A stretch of DNA of 64,000 nucleotides from EB88 sp965199135 (GTDB lineage Bacteria > Acidobacteriota > Terriglobia > Terriglobales > Acidobacteriaceae): the NCBI GenBank assembly GCA_965199135.1, contig OZ240685.1:3564409-3628408 (forward strand), in the 5' to 3' direction. The position numbers and the translations under genes are program-made. The notes under the pieces were generated by a model, which saw only the letters and a program-made list of their open reading frames with translations, did not search any database and was not told the origin of the DNA. Positions within the stretch are counted from its first letter, which is position 1. Each line of letters begins with the position of its first letter. Positions 1 through 7,564 of this stretch are shown here, one piece after another.

Positions 1-170
1 GCGCGTGGCGATGTACCTAGCGCATGGGCGTGGAGCGATCCACTTCCACCCCGCGTCCCCGCATCATCTCCGCCAGATACCGGCAGGAGATCCCGTACTT
101 GCAGTAGCCAACGGACACAGGCCAAAATCATCGAGACCAGGAAGCGACGACGCTTGAACATGGGCTTCAT
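1..170 (-). pseudogene. IS6-family transposase N-terminal remnant, degenerate
   Basis: Reading leftward from an ATG at 170 gives MKPMFKRRRFLVSMILACVRW, which matches the conserved start of IS6-family DDE transposases (family: FKRRRF..vil.aVRWYckY). After VRW an extra base at about position 107 shifts the frame. Removing it restores YCKYGISCRYLAEMMRGRG and VEVDRSTPMR, the next conserved blocks. A TAG at 17-19 stands where the family has the Trp of RWV. The copy therefore carries a frameshift and a nonsense codon, and it is also cut by the window edge. The identification rests on motif recall; the two lesions are read directly. Confidence 0.75.
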
Positions 171-349
171 CCTGACGCTCCGGCCACGCGTTCATGCAAC
201 AGAGGCTCTCGAGGAGATAGTCTCTGGTGCTGACCCAGCCACCCGTTCGGCGGCGGGGGACCGTTGCACTGACCGACTACGCAAAGGCTGATCGATGGCA
301 ACTCAATTCGCTGCGGCAGAACAGAATTCTTGAAAGCGGGCGTTTGTTC

Positions 350-1225
350 ATGAAAAAAGCCTTGGAACGCGTTTCATGGCCGATCCTCATTGTCGGGGCG
401 ATCGTCACAATGGTGTTGTCCCTTAGCGTGCATGCCGTGATGCTCCAGGGTCTACACGTCCCCTACCCGTACAACTTCCCCAGCACAGGCTGGGCACGGT
501 TGCCGGACGGATTCCTCTCCGTATGCGGGGCCATCTATCTCTCCGCACGTCTTCCGCAAAGCATTCGCAAGCGCAGCTTCGGTCTTCGCTGCGCGCTTCT
601 GTTTCTTTTGCTCGCGACCATTCATGAAGTCTTTTTCCGCGCGCCGTTTATGGAGTTCATCAACCTCAGCAACTTCACGCTCTATCCCTTCATCGACAAC
701 ATACCGAAGCTCATTCCGCTGGCCGTCATCGCGATAGGCGTGGAAAGCTGGACCCGCCACGAGCGCAGCTTCAGGGCTCACCTCGTTGCTGCCGCCCTGC
801 TCGCTGCAACCGCCGGCCTCCTTGTGAAGCCATTCGCCTACCACGCCTTCGCCGGCGTGATCCACTTCACAGAAGCGCGGGAAGGCCACGAGCGGTATGG
901 TCTTCCCTACGATTGGCACATTCTGCTGCCCGCCTACCTGACCTTCTTCGAGCCAGTCATCGCCGCCCTCGTGATCGGCCTCGCCATCCGCCCCAAGCTG
1001 CCGTCCACACCTCTCACCAGATTCGGCATCACGGCGACCCTTATCCTCGCACTCAAGGGTCCAGTGTTCGCTCCGCTCGTGAACATCCATTATGCGAACA
1101 CGGGTGCCCTCACCGCGGTACTCAGCTATGCACAGTTCACCTTTGAGACGATGGCACTCGGCATTCTCACAGCAGCTACCTTGCACTTCTCATCCAAGTC
1201 GTTCAAGACGCCAACCCAGCCCTAA
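350..1225 (+). CDS. Polytopic integral membrane protein, function unknown
   Basis: A 291-residue protein from the ATG at 350 (MKKALERVSW). A longer in-frame reading from 227 is possible, but its first 41 residues are Arg/Asn-rich and unlike the rest. A GAAAG stretch about 13 bases before 350 is only a weak ribosome site. About eight hydrophobic segments alternate with short polar loops, beginning with WPILIVGAIVTMVLSLS near residue 10. No catalytic motif or known family was recognised. The gene stands alone downstream of the IS6 remnant. Confidence 0.65.
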   Translation: MKKALERVSWPILIVGAIVTMVLSLSVHAVMLQGLHVPYPYNFPSTGWARLPDGFLSVCGAIYLSARLPQSIRKRSFGLRCALLFLLLATIHEVFFRAPFMEFINLSNFTLYPFIDNIPKLIPLAVIAIGVESWTRHERSFRAHLVAAALLAATAGLLVKPFAYHAFAGVIHFTEAREGHERYGLPYDWHILLPAYLTFFEPVIAALVIGLAIRPKLPSTPLTRFGITATLILALKGPVFAPLVNIHYANTGALTAVLSYAQFTFETMALGILTAATLHFSSKSFKTPTQP

Positions 1226-1297
1226 CCGCCTCTTAGCCTCCTCGCCTGGAACGGCCTGACTCGTCCTGACGCGAGTGTCGCCAGGATCAATTCTGGA

Positions 1298-1588
1298 GTG
1301 CTGCTGAATCACCTGTGCGCCCAGCGCAGTCAGACGAGTGCTGGAGTTGTGGGCAAACTGGGAAAGCAGGCACGCCCGCCGACCCCGGAGATGCAGGCGA
1401 GGCTGGACGAGGTATTGAGCGGATTCAATTGCAGGATGGAGGCGAGGCTGGCCGACTTCGGCAACTGCATGGAGACCAGGCTGCAGCAGGAACAGGCGCA
1501 GGCATTGAAGCAGCAGCAGGAACAGACCAAGACCAAAGAGCCGGAGATTGAGCGCGAGCACTCTCGTGGGTTTGGCATAGGAATGTAG
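1298..1588 (+). CDS. Small coiled-coil protein, function unknown
   Basis: A 96-residue reading frame whose second half (from about residue 32, MQARLDEVL) is strongly heptad-like and Gln/Glu/Arg-rich (LQQEQAQALKQQQEQ), consistent with a coiled coil. The true start may be the internal Met at residue 32. It ends five bases before the next gene, so the two are probably cotranscribed. No family is recognised. A small coiled-coil protein followed by a single-span membrane protein recalls plasmid mobilisation accessory pairs, but that is only a shape resemblance. Confidence 0.45.
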   Translation: MLLNHLCAQRSQTSAGVVGKLGKQARPPTPEMQARLDEVLSGFNCRMEARLADFGNCMETRLQQEQAQALKQQQEQTKTKEPEIEREHSRGFGIGM

Positions 1589-1593
1589 GCACT

Positions 1594-2106
1594 ATGAGAG
1601 ACGATGAGTTGTTAGCGATCTACGGAGCCACCCGCCAGCTGGCCGAGGGCATGACGGCCCGGGACGCGGAGCTGAAGCAGAGCACGGCGGCGCTTGAGGC
1701 CACCATCGCCCAGGTGCGGCAGTTGCCGGCCATGCTGGGCCAGCAGACCAGCAAGTACATCGCCGCCGGCATCCGGGAGGTCGTCGAGGAGGACTTTCGC
1801 CAGCCTATCGAGAAGGCCGTTGAGGGACCGATCCGGTCGATCGAGGTGGCGGCCTACCATGCGCGGGAGGCGGTCGGGCACCTCAAGGAGGAGGCCCGCT
1901 TCCAGACCTGGACCGTGTTCGCCCTCATCCTGGCTCTGGGCTTTGCTCTGGGAGCCTTCGGAACGTACTTCTTCTTTACCCGGCAGGTGTCGGCGTTAAA
2001 CAGCCGTTTCGACCACTTTGAGCAACTCCTGGCCGCGCCTCTACCTGCTCCAGCGGACACCCACGCCCCGATCCCGCAGCCCGGAAAGAAGCATGGGCAG
2101 CACTAA
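1594..2106 (+). CDS. Single-span membrane protein with long N-terminal helical region
   Basis: A 170-residue protein starting MRDDELLAIYG, with AGG five to six bases upstream of the ATG. Residues 1-100 are charged, helical and probably coiled coil. Residues about 106-129 (WTVFALILALGFALGAFGTY) form one transmembrane segment, and a short coil and a Pro-rich tail follow. The order (cytoplasmic helix, one span, short tail) and the small coiled-coil gene just upstream resemble mobilisation accessory proteins of the MobB/MbeB kind. No relaxase is present, so this stays a suggestion. Confidence 0.55.
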   Translation: MRDDELLAIYGATRQLAEGMTARDAELKQSTAALEATIAQVRQLPAMLGQQTSKYIAAGIREVVEEDFRQPIEKAVEGPIRSIEVAAYHAREAVGHLKEEARFQTWTVFALILALGFALGAFGTYFFFTRQVSALNSRFDHFEQLLAAPLPAPADTHAPIPQPGKKHGQH

Positions 2107-2130
2107 AGGCAGGCTATGGATTTGACGCGC

Positions 2131-2190
2131 AAGCGCTTGGAACGAGCAAAGAGCGCTCGTCCCACAAACCCACAGCCTCGACGGCGGGAA
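2131..2190 (-). repeat. Dispersed repeat, copy 1 (paired with 5311-5365)
   Basis: On the minus strand this segment carries the core GTGGGTTTGTGGG followed by GCGCTCTTTGC. A related copy lies on the plus strand at about 5311-5357, with roughly 40 of 47 aligned bases identical by eye. Both copies read CGFVGRALFA in one frame, and the differences inside that stretch are synonymous third-position changes (GGA/GGG, CGA/CGC, GCT/GCC). That suggests descent from a coding sequence. The two copies are in opposite orientation around the TIR-like gene. Confidence 0.7.
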
Positions 2191-2248
2191 GAATTGGAAT
2201 TACAAAAGCCAACCTCTCTGGCCGGATGAACCCAATTACGATTGGAGA

Positions 2249-2839
2249 ATGCTCCCACTCCTATTCGCCGGAATCGCATTTCTTTTCCTGCTTGTAGGCT
2301 CAATCGTCTTTTTAGCGTGTTTGCTGCTCCCGCGATTTAGACAGTATGCGTTGAGTGCGGCGCTATGGTGTGCGATGTGGGGACCGTGCTCTATCGTGCT
2401 GATGCTAATCGCTGGAGTCGGATTGATTGCAACAGCCTTTATAGCTAAAGCTGGTGGTGTGCAGACGCTCCACGCTCCCAGGCTATTGTCGGCGTTTGGC
2501 TGGAGCTACCTCACTGTCGGCGTCCTGGTCACCATAGTTGTGGCGACGGCCTCGGCTTGGATACACCAAGCAATCGTGAAGCGCCTGACCTTTGCTCTGT
2601 TTCGGCTTTACGTCACCGTTGTCTCAGCAGGCATTGGAAGCGTTTTCGGCTGGTGTCTCGGCTGGTGGATGATGTTCAAGAGCATGAGCGGCCACGCTCC
2701 CCTTCTTGTGTGGGGAATTTGCATGCTGGCGTTGATTGTAGGTTTCGGGGCAGCGGCATATAAAGGTGCCCGGGGCCTTCGTGGAGAAGCCCCAGAAAGT
2801 TTTACTTGGATCTCGCCAGAAGAGTTTGCAGGACACTAA
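2249..2839 (+). CDS. Integral membrane protein, function unknown
   Basis: A 196-residue protein starting MLPLLFAGIAFLFLLVGS, with about five hydrophobic stretches: residues 1-28, 33-60, 75-102, 110-140 and 150-170. A GGAG lies only one base before this ATG, too close for a good ribosome site, so the exact start is uncertain. The C-terminal 25 residues are soluble (SFTWISPEEFAGH). No family was recognised. It lies between the repeat at 2.15 kb and the TIR-like gene. Confidence 0.5.
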   Translation: MLPLLFAGIAFLFLLVGSIVFLACLLLPRFRQYALSAALWCAMWGPCSIVLMLIAGVGLIATAFIAKAGGVQTLHAPRLLSAFGWSYLTVGVLVTIVVATASAWIHQAIVKRLTFALFRLYVTVVSAGIGSVFGWCLGWWMMFKSMSGHAPLLVWGICMLALIVGFGAAAYKGARGLRGEAPESFTWISPEEFAGH

Positions 2840-3144
2840 GCCGGTAGCTCTCCACGACAACCGGAGTGGTCGTGCGGGAATGCTCTTCTCTGCCTAGAAA
2901 CCAATGCTAATGGCTGTTACTGCAAATCAGGCATCGTGCTATATGCGCATTCAGCGCAAAGATAGCTTCGTTCCATTCATCATCTAAACGGGACCAAGCT
3001 GAATCGTGTAGGGCGACTGCCTTTTTGCACTTCAGGTTTGCCGCTTGTTCTTTTTCCTGAAGATTCTCACGCTCTGGACAAGCCATGGCAGTCAGCCTAC
3101 CAGTTTCTAAAGGGCATGTGACACTGGATGGTGGGAGTGCGTGC

Positions 3145-3948
3145 ATGCCGACATGCTTTGTGATCCAACCCTTTGATTCAGCTGGGAAATTCGATAAGCG
3201 ATACAAGGAAACTTTCGTTCCAGCCATCATCGAGGCTGGGTTAGAACCATACAGAGTGGACCAGGATGCGCGAGCCGAGGTTCTAATTAACTCCATTGAG
3301 GAGGGCATACGCACGGCGGCTGTGTGTCTAGCCGATATTACGACCGACAATCCGAACGTCTGGTACGAACTCGGCTTTGCCTTTGCGGTGAGCCGGCCCG
3401 TGGTTATGGTTTGCTCGAACGAACGGACCGGGAAGTACCCTTTCGACATTCAGCACCGACCGATCATTAGCTATAAAACCGAGGCGCAAAGCGACTTCAA
3501 GGCGTTGAGTGATTCCATCACGGAACGCCTGAAAGCGGCATCAGAACGAGGCCGAGACCTCCAGCAGATTGCCGAAGAGAACCCGGTGGCTCCGGTCAGT
3601 GGCTTGAGTCCGATTGAAATAACGGTCCTTGCCGTTGCTGCGAGCACGGCTGATGTTCCCAACAGTGGTTTCAGCCTGTGGAGCGTGCGCAACGATGCAG
3701 AAAAAGCTGGATTAACCAGGCTTGCCATAGGGCTTGCAATACGACGGCTGACCGTGAAGCAGTTCATCGAGGAGGCATGGGTAGAAGAAAACGGCACCGA
3801 GCCATACAAAGGCGCGGCGATTACGGGCCGGGGTTGGGACTGGATCGATGCCAACGAAGAGGAATTCGTACTGCGTCGGCCGCAGCGTGAAAGCCGAAAG
3901 ATCGACTATAGCGAAACCAAAATTACCGACGACGACATCCCGTTTTAG
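3145..3948 (+). CDS. TIR/nucleoside 2-deoxyribosyltransferase-like protein with C-terminal winged-helix-like domain
   Basis: The start at 3145 (MPTCFVIQPFD) is chosen because GGTGGGAG lies seven to eight bases upstream. An in-frame ATG at 3085 has no such site and adds 20 unconserved residues. The protein has 267 residues. Residues 1-130 look like the Rossmann-type domain shared by nucleoside 2-deoxyribosyltransferases and TIR-like proteins: FVIQPFD at the first strand, an EEGIR helix near 50, then ADITTDNPNVWYELGFAFA, where D-N-x-N-V-x-Y-E-L-G is the diagnostic block. Residues about 165-250 (LSPIEITVLAVAA to GWDWI) resemble a winged helix. Family members are predicted nucleotide- or NAD-processing proteins, some in defence. 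No partner gene is obvious here. Confidence 0.7.
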   Translation: MPTCFVIQPFDSAGKFDKRYKETFVPAIIEAGLEPYRVDQDARAEVLINSIEEGIRTAAVCLADITTDNPNVWYELGFAFAVSRPVVMVCSNERTGKYPFDIQHRPIISYKTEAQSDFKALSDSITERLKAASERGRDLQQIAEENPVAPVSGLSPIEITVLAVAASTADVPNSGFSLWSVRNDAEKAGLTRLAIGLAIRRLTVKQFIEEAWVEENGTEPYKGAAITGRGWDWIDANEEEFVLRRPQRESRKIDYSETKITDDDIPF

Positions 3949-4100
3949 TAGCCCTATTTGCGAACCCTTTGATGACAGGTGTGAGGGTTGTTACCCCTGA
4001 AACGGACGTTTTAGCCGCGTACACGCGTGCGTCGGTCTCTGTCCGGATTGCGCGCGGCTTGTGGGAAGATGCTTACACTGGTCAGCGGGAGCGTACTCAA

Positions 4101-4580
4101 TTGGAGTTCGACGTTGCGTCTACGAGCAAGAAGCCGATAGGCCGTCTATTCCTGGCCTGTGCAATCGCTGTCCTATCGTTAGCCGGGTGTTCAACTGAGT
4201 CACGGCACCGCACCATCGTCTACGACGAAGCTTGGTCAAGCGCCGCAGCCTTAAAGAACCTTGTATGCAGCCCCGACAGGCAGGCATCCTGTGAACGAGA
4301 AGCGAGAGACGGAGAACAGACTTTTGCTAAAGGCCTCTCAGCTGCCTTCCAAACCTCTCCCAAATGCCGGACCGTGCAGTTCTTGATGCCTGCAGCGGGC
4401 GTTCAAAGCGGGTCGGATTACTGGAGGCTTCGCGTCGACTTTCATCCAAGACTGACGACTCAGCCCTTTGAGCTTGGACTTGGTACCGAGCGGCCCCGCA
4501 TTGGAGGAGATGACGTTGAGCATAACGCTGCTTATATATGCGAGGCGGTAAAGAACAACGGAGTCACAGCAATCTGGTGA
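4101..4580 (+). CDS. Putative lipoprotein, function unknown
   Basis: A probable TTG start at 4101 has GGGAG nine bases upstream. It gives a 159-residue protein whose residues 10-31 read KKPIGRLFLACAIAVLSLAG, then Cys: a basic n-region, hydrophobic core and an LAGC lipobox. Longer readings from upstream ATG codons would bury this signal behind 40-50 residues and lack a ribosome site. The mature part has further cysteines and no recognised domain. It would be lipid-anchored in the envelope. Confidence 0.6.
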   Translation: MEFDVASTSKKPIGRLFLACAIAVLSLAGCSTESRHRTIVYDEAWSSAAALKNLVCSPDRQASCEREARDGEQTFAKGLSAAFQTSPKCRTVQFLMPAAGVQSGSDYWRLRVDFHPRLTTQPFELGLGTERPRIGGDDVEHNAAYICEAVKNNGVTAIW

Positions 4581-4603
4581 CAGAGGGTTAAGTGACCGCA
4601 CCC

Positions 4604-5040
4604 CTAAGCGCGTCTTTCCATCACCCTCTGGACCTGGACCGCAGACCATTCCCCAAGTCTTCGAGGCGTTGGGATCTCGCGAGCATTGAGTTCTGCCGCG
4701 ATCGCGCGGAGCGAGCTTGCGCCGGTGGCTTGTATGGCTGTGATCGTCGGAAGGAGTTCCGAGCGAACCTGGCTCACTCTCTGGGTACGCACCTGGCGGG
4801 CTGCAACTCCGATCTCCGCAAACCGCTCCGCCGAGACGCGGCGGCCGCCAAGCTTCGTTCCCCGCGCCTTTGCGGCGGCGAGGGCTGCCTTGGTTCTCTT
4901 TGAGATAGCCTCTGCCTCCTGCTCAGCAACGGCGGCCAGGATGTGCACCACAAACCGATTCGCCTGGGGATATCGACAGCCACGAACTCGACGCCCGATT
5001 CCATGAGGTTCGAGATGAAGGCGACGTTGCGGGCCATCTT
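4604..5040 (-). pseudogene. Serine recombinase (resolvase/invertase) remnant, 5'-truncated and frameshifted
   Basis: Reading leftward from 5037, MARNVAFISNLMESGVEFVA matches the helix-E region of serine recombinases (family: DRLARNV.FI..LMESGV.FVA.D). At the four-G run 4966-4969 one base appears to be missing. In the next frame the protein continues PQANRFVVHILAAVAEQEAE and AISKRTKAALAAAKARG, then a C-terminal helix-turn-helix-like tail ending at 4604. The N-terminal catalytic part, with the active-site Ser, is absent upstream of 5040. The deletion falls in a homopolymer, so a sequencing error could explain the frameshift but not the missing N-terminus. Confidence 0.8.
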
Positions 5041-5649
5041 GCATATCCAAGTAATGGATCGTCCACAAGGGCGTACGTTCTAAGCAACGAGAATGCAGAC
5101 AGATTCCAATGCGATGCATTGGACCGACGGGAATCACCTAGAACTGATCTACACGGGCGGTACAGAACCTGATCTGGAAGTGACCAAGTACGCAACCGTG
5201 AAGATCAGCCTTCAGCTTCGCAGCTCCTTGGGTCGTACGTAGAAGGCGAGGGATCTGCTTTCCAACAAGAAGGTCCTCGAAAAGTTCATACTTGCGAAGA
5301 CTTTCCAGAATCCGCGCCGTTGAGGTTGTGGGTTTGTGGGGCGCGCGCTCTTTGCCCTTCTGGAAGTTCCGACAGGTCTTCCTTGCAGCCCCGAGTCAGG
5401 TGCTTACGGTCTACCGGTCGGCTGTCATCGTGAGCGAGGTGGGGACCTGGGCTTTACCTCGCGGACCCAGGTGGACCCAGGTGGACCGTAGACGCTTCAG
5501 TCGGTTCAGGAGGACGACGCAGGGGACAGGCGGCCAGGACTCGTCCCCTCCCATTCCGAACCTCGACCCCGGCTGCTATCCTGCTCTCTGCCACCCGTTC
5601 CGCCCCAACCCGGGTCACGGGTGATGTTGTTGAAAGGAAGACGCACTCC
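5041..5649. other. 609-base stretch without a convincing gene
   Basis: Short reading frames on both strands have no recognisable motif, no ribosome site and poor composition. The only structure seen is the repeat copy at 5311-5365. The last 20 bases before fabI carry an AAAGGAAG ribosome-site-like sequence about nine bases from its ATG. Confidence 0.5.
5311..5365 (+). repeat. Dispersed repeat, copy 2 (paired with 2131-2190)
   Basis: Plus-strand copy of the GTGGGTTTGTGGG / GCGCTCTTTGC repeat, here with TGA in place of CGA upstream of the CGFVGRALFA reading. It lies between the recombinase remnant and fabI, in opposite orientation to the copy at 2131-2190. It could mark an edge of the accessory segment or simply be a genome-wide dispersed element. 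Confidence 0.7.
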
Positions 5650-6417
5650 ATGCTGAATCTCCAGGGCCGCGTTGCGGTTGTGTTCGGGGTCGCCAACAAG
5701 CGCTCGATCGCCTATGCCATTGCCCAGAAGCTCGCCGAAGCCGGATGCACCCTCGCCATCGGCTACCAGAACGAGCGGCTTAAGTCCGAAGCCGACGCCC
5801 TCATCGCAGGCCTCCAGAACGCCTCGACCTTCCAGTGCGATGTCTCGAGCGATGCCGAGATCGAGAAGAGCTTTGCCGAGTTGAAGAATCGCTACGGCAC
5901 CCTCCATGTGCTGGTGCACTCGGTGGCGTTCGCGCCCGCGCACGAGATTCATAACGACTTCCTCGAGACCACGCGCGAGGGCTTCCGCATCGCCCATGAC
6001 ATCAGCGTGTACTCGCTGATCGCGCTCGCTCGCGCCGCCGCGCCGATGATGACGGAAGGCGGCTCCATCATGGCGCTCACCTACTACGGTTCCGAGAAAG
6101 TCTTCCCCAACTACAACGTCATGGGTGTCGCCAAGGCCGCGCTTGAGTCAACCGTGCGCTACCTGGCCGCTAGCCTGGGCGCCCGCAACATCCGGGTCAA
6201 CGCCATCTCGGCAGGACCGATCAAGACGCTAGCCGCGCGTGGTATCGGCGACCTCAGCACCATGCTCAAGGGCCACGCCGAGCGCGCTCCGCTCCGCCGC
6301 AATGTGGAGCAGGCCGAGGTTGCCGGCGCCGCTGTCTATCTCGCCTCCGACCTGTCCTCTGGCGTCACAGGAGAGATCACCTACGTGGACGCCGGCTACA
6401 ACGTCATGGGGCTTTAG
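5650..6417 (+). CDS. fabI: Enoyl-[acyl-carrier-protein] reductase (NADH), FabI type
   Basis: A 255-residue short-chain dehydrogenase-like protein that would perform the last reduction of each fatty-acid elongation cycle. It starts MLNLQGRVAVVFGVANKRSI, the FabI-specific nucleotide-binding start (GVAN.RSIA instead of the SDR TGxxxGxG). The catalytic Tyr and Lys are in YNVMGVAK (Y-x6-K, as in FabI), preceded by LTYYGSEK. ISAGPIKTLAA and the C-terminal GEITYVDAGYN are also typical. AAAGGAAG lies about nine bases before the ATG. The DUF2278 gene follows after four bases. Confidence 0.95.
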   Translation: MLNLQGRVAVVFGVANKRSIAYAIAQKLAEAGCTLAIGYQNERLKSEADALIAGLQNASTFQCDVSSDAEIEKSFAELKNRYGTLHVLVHSVAFAPAHEIHNDFLETTREGFRIAHDISVYSLIALARAAAPMMTEGGSIMALTYYGSEKVFPNYNVMGVAKAALESTVRYLAASLGARNIRVNAISAGPIKTLAARGIGDLSTMLKGHAERAPLRRNVEQAEVAGAAVYLASDLSSGVTGEITYVDAGYNVMGL

Positions 6418-6421
6418 GACA

Positions 6422-7072
6422 ATGCCGATTCAAAGCTACAGCGTGCTCAAGGGCACACCAGTCTCGGGCGCGCTCAACAAGGACTCGCGCCCGCACTACC
6501 TGATCAACCTCACCGCCAACAGCACCAGCTACCAGATTGCGGTAAACGTGGAGTCGGATACCGGCTCGGGCGTCAACGCGGAAGTGCTGTACGCGATCCA
6601 TGAAAACTGGACCGCTCCGGACGCGGCTGCACTCGCCGCCCTCCCGATGGGCATGACACCACTCGCCGGCGTGAACCACGACCCTGCCGTCGATTACATT
6701 CGCAGCCAGCGCAATGGCCAGCCGCTGATCACCCGCGCCGCCATGACCGACCTGCCACTGCCTGGCAAGAGCACGTCGCAGAACCTGCAGAATGCCGTGA
6801 TCCAGTACCTGAACCAGGCGATCGCCGACAAGGATGGCGTGATCTACGCCTTTGGCAGCGAATACTCGGAAGGCAATGGCATCCACGACATTCATATGAA
6901 CCAGGGCAATCCCGCGAACGACCATGGGAGCGATAACGGCATCTGGCAGGACGGACTGCTGGTCTTCTCGATGCCCAACGCCCCTGCAGGCAGCTCGCCA
7001 TGGACCGCGATCTTTCTGGCGTTTCAGGATGAGAGCTGGTCCACGGATGACAGCGGGGATCCTACGAGTTAG
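6422..7072 (+). CDS. DUF2278 (YukJ-like) family protein
   Basis: A 216-residue protein starting MPIQSYSVLKGTP, the usual start of DUF2278 proteins, which place a P.Y.VLKG strand first. The conserved blocks HYLINLTANSTSYQIAVNV, IHDIHMNQGNP and NGIWQDGLLVF are present. The family's biochemical role is unknown. The reading frame continues upstream into fabI, but that part is not conserved. The ATG is four bases after the fabI stop with AGGA at the junction, so the two genes are probably cotranscribed. Confidence 0.85.
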   Translation: MPIQSYSVLKGTPVSGALNKDSRPHYLINLTANSTSYQIAVNVESDTGSGVNAEVLYAIHENWTAPDAAALAALPMGMTPLAGVNHDPAVDYIRSQRNGQPLITRAAMTDLPLPGKSTSQNLQNAVIQYLNQAIADKDGVIYAFGSEYSEGNGIHDIHMNQGNPANDHGSDNGIWQDGLLVFSMPNAPAGSSPWTAIFLAFQDESWSTDDSGDPTS

Positions 7073-7564
7073 CAGACTCCGTAGTCTCCGTGAGAGTGTC
7101 TATTCGGAGAATCACGAATGGATTCATCCGGGGATGGGCAAGCTTCGAGGTCTGCAGACGTACCGCAGAAGATCGCTCAACCCGAAGCCGGGTACCCGGC
7201 TGGCGAAGCAAGGGGGGCGATCTGCAGCATGACGATGTGGACGCTGATTCCAGGGATGCGGGAACGAGAGATGCCAGCAACCGCGCCCTTTGTCGACGCC
7301 CGGAGATCGGTCTTGACGAGGAGTCATGCTGCTTGCGACGTACCGCGTCGCTTCATCACTCCATCACTCCATCACTTGATGGATCGAGCGAAGAAGAACT
7401 CCTCAAGGGTCTCAGTCCTCACAAACAATAGCTCCAGTGGGGCCGATCTTCGGCAAGAACCAACCTGGTTTGTTCGATCGCACAGGATTATGTAAGCGCT
7501 TCAAGGGAACGGAGTCGCGTCCAGCCAACGAGTCTGTCTCGGGTCAGGCCCCCAGATACAAACG
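7073..7564. other. 492-base stretch without a convincing gene
   Basis: Two overlapping frames of 110-125 codons run through it on the plus strand, but neither has a ribosome site, domain or balanced composition. Three tandem 8-base units lie at 7354-7377. It separates the fabI pair from the convergent minus-strand membrane protein at 7565. No clear terminator was seen. Confidence 0.5.
7354..7377. repeat. Three tandem CATCACTC-type 8-base units
   Basis: CATCACTC, CATCACTC, CATCACTT in direct succession, followed by GATGG so that the last unit can also pair with it in a small hairpin. No function is inferred. Confidence 0.7.

Noticed and set aside
452..1186. 244-codon minus-strand frame opposite the first membrane protein
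   Set aside because: The plus-strand frame has coherent hydrophobic spans; the minus frame is charged, Cys-rich and unstructured.
6239..6421. In-frame N-terminal extension of the DUF2278 protein into fabI
   Set aside because: The extension is a frame-shifted reading of fabI; the DUF2278 family starts at MPIQSY.
7118..7495. 125-codon plus-strand frame in the gap after the DUF2278 gene
   Set aside because: No SD, no conserved-looking block, and it crosses the tandem octamer repeat.
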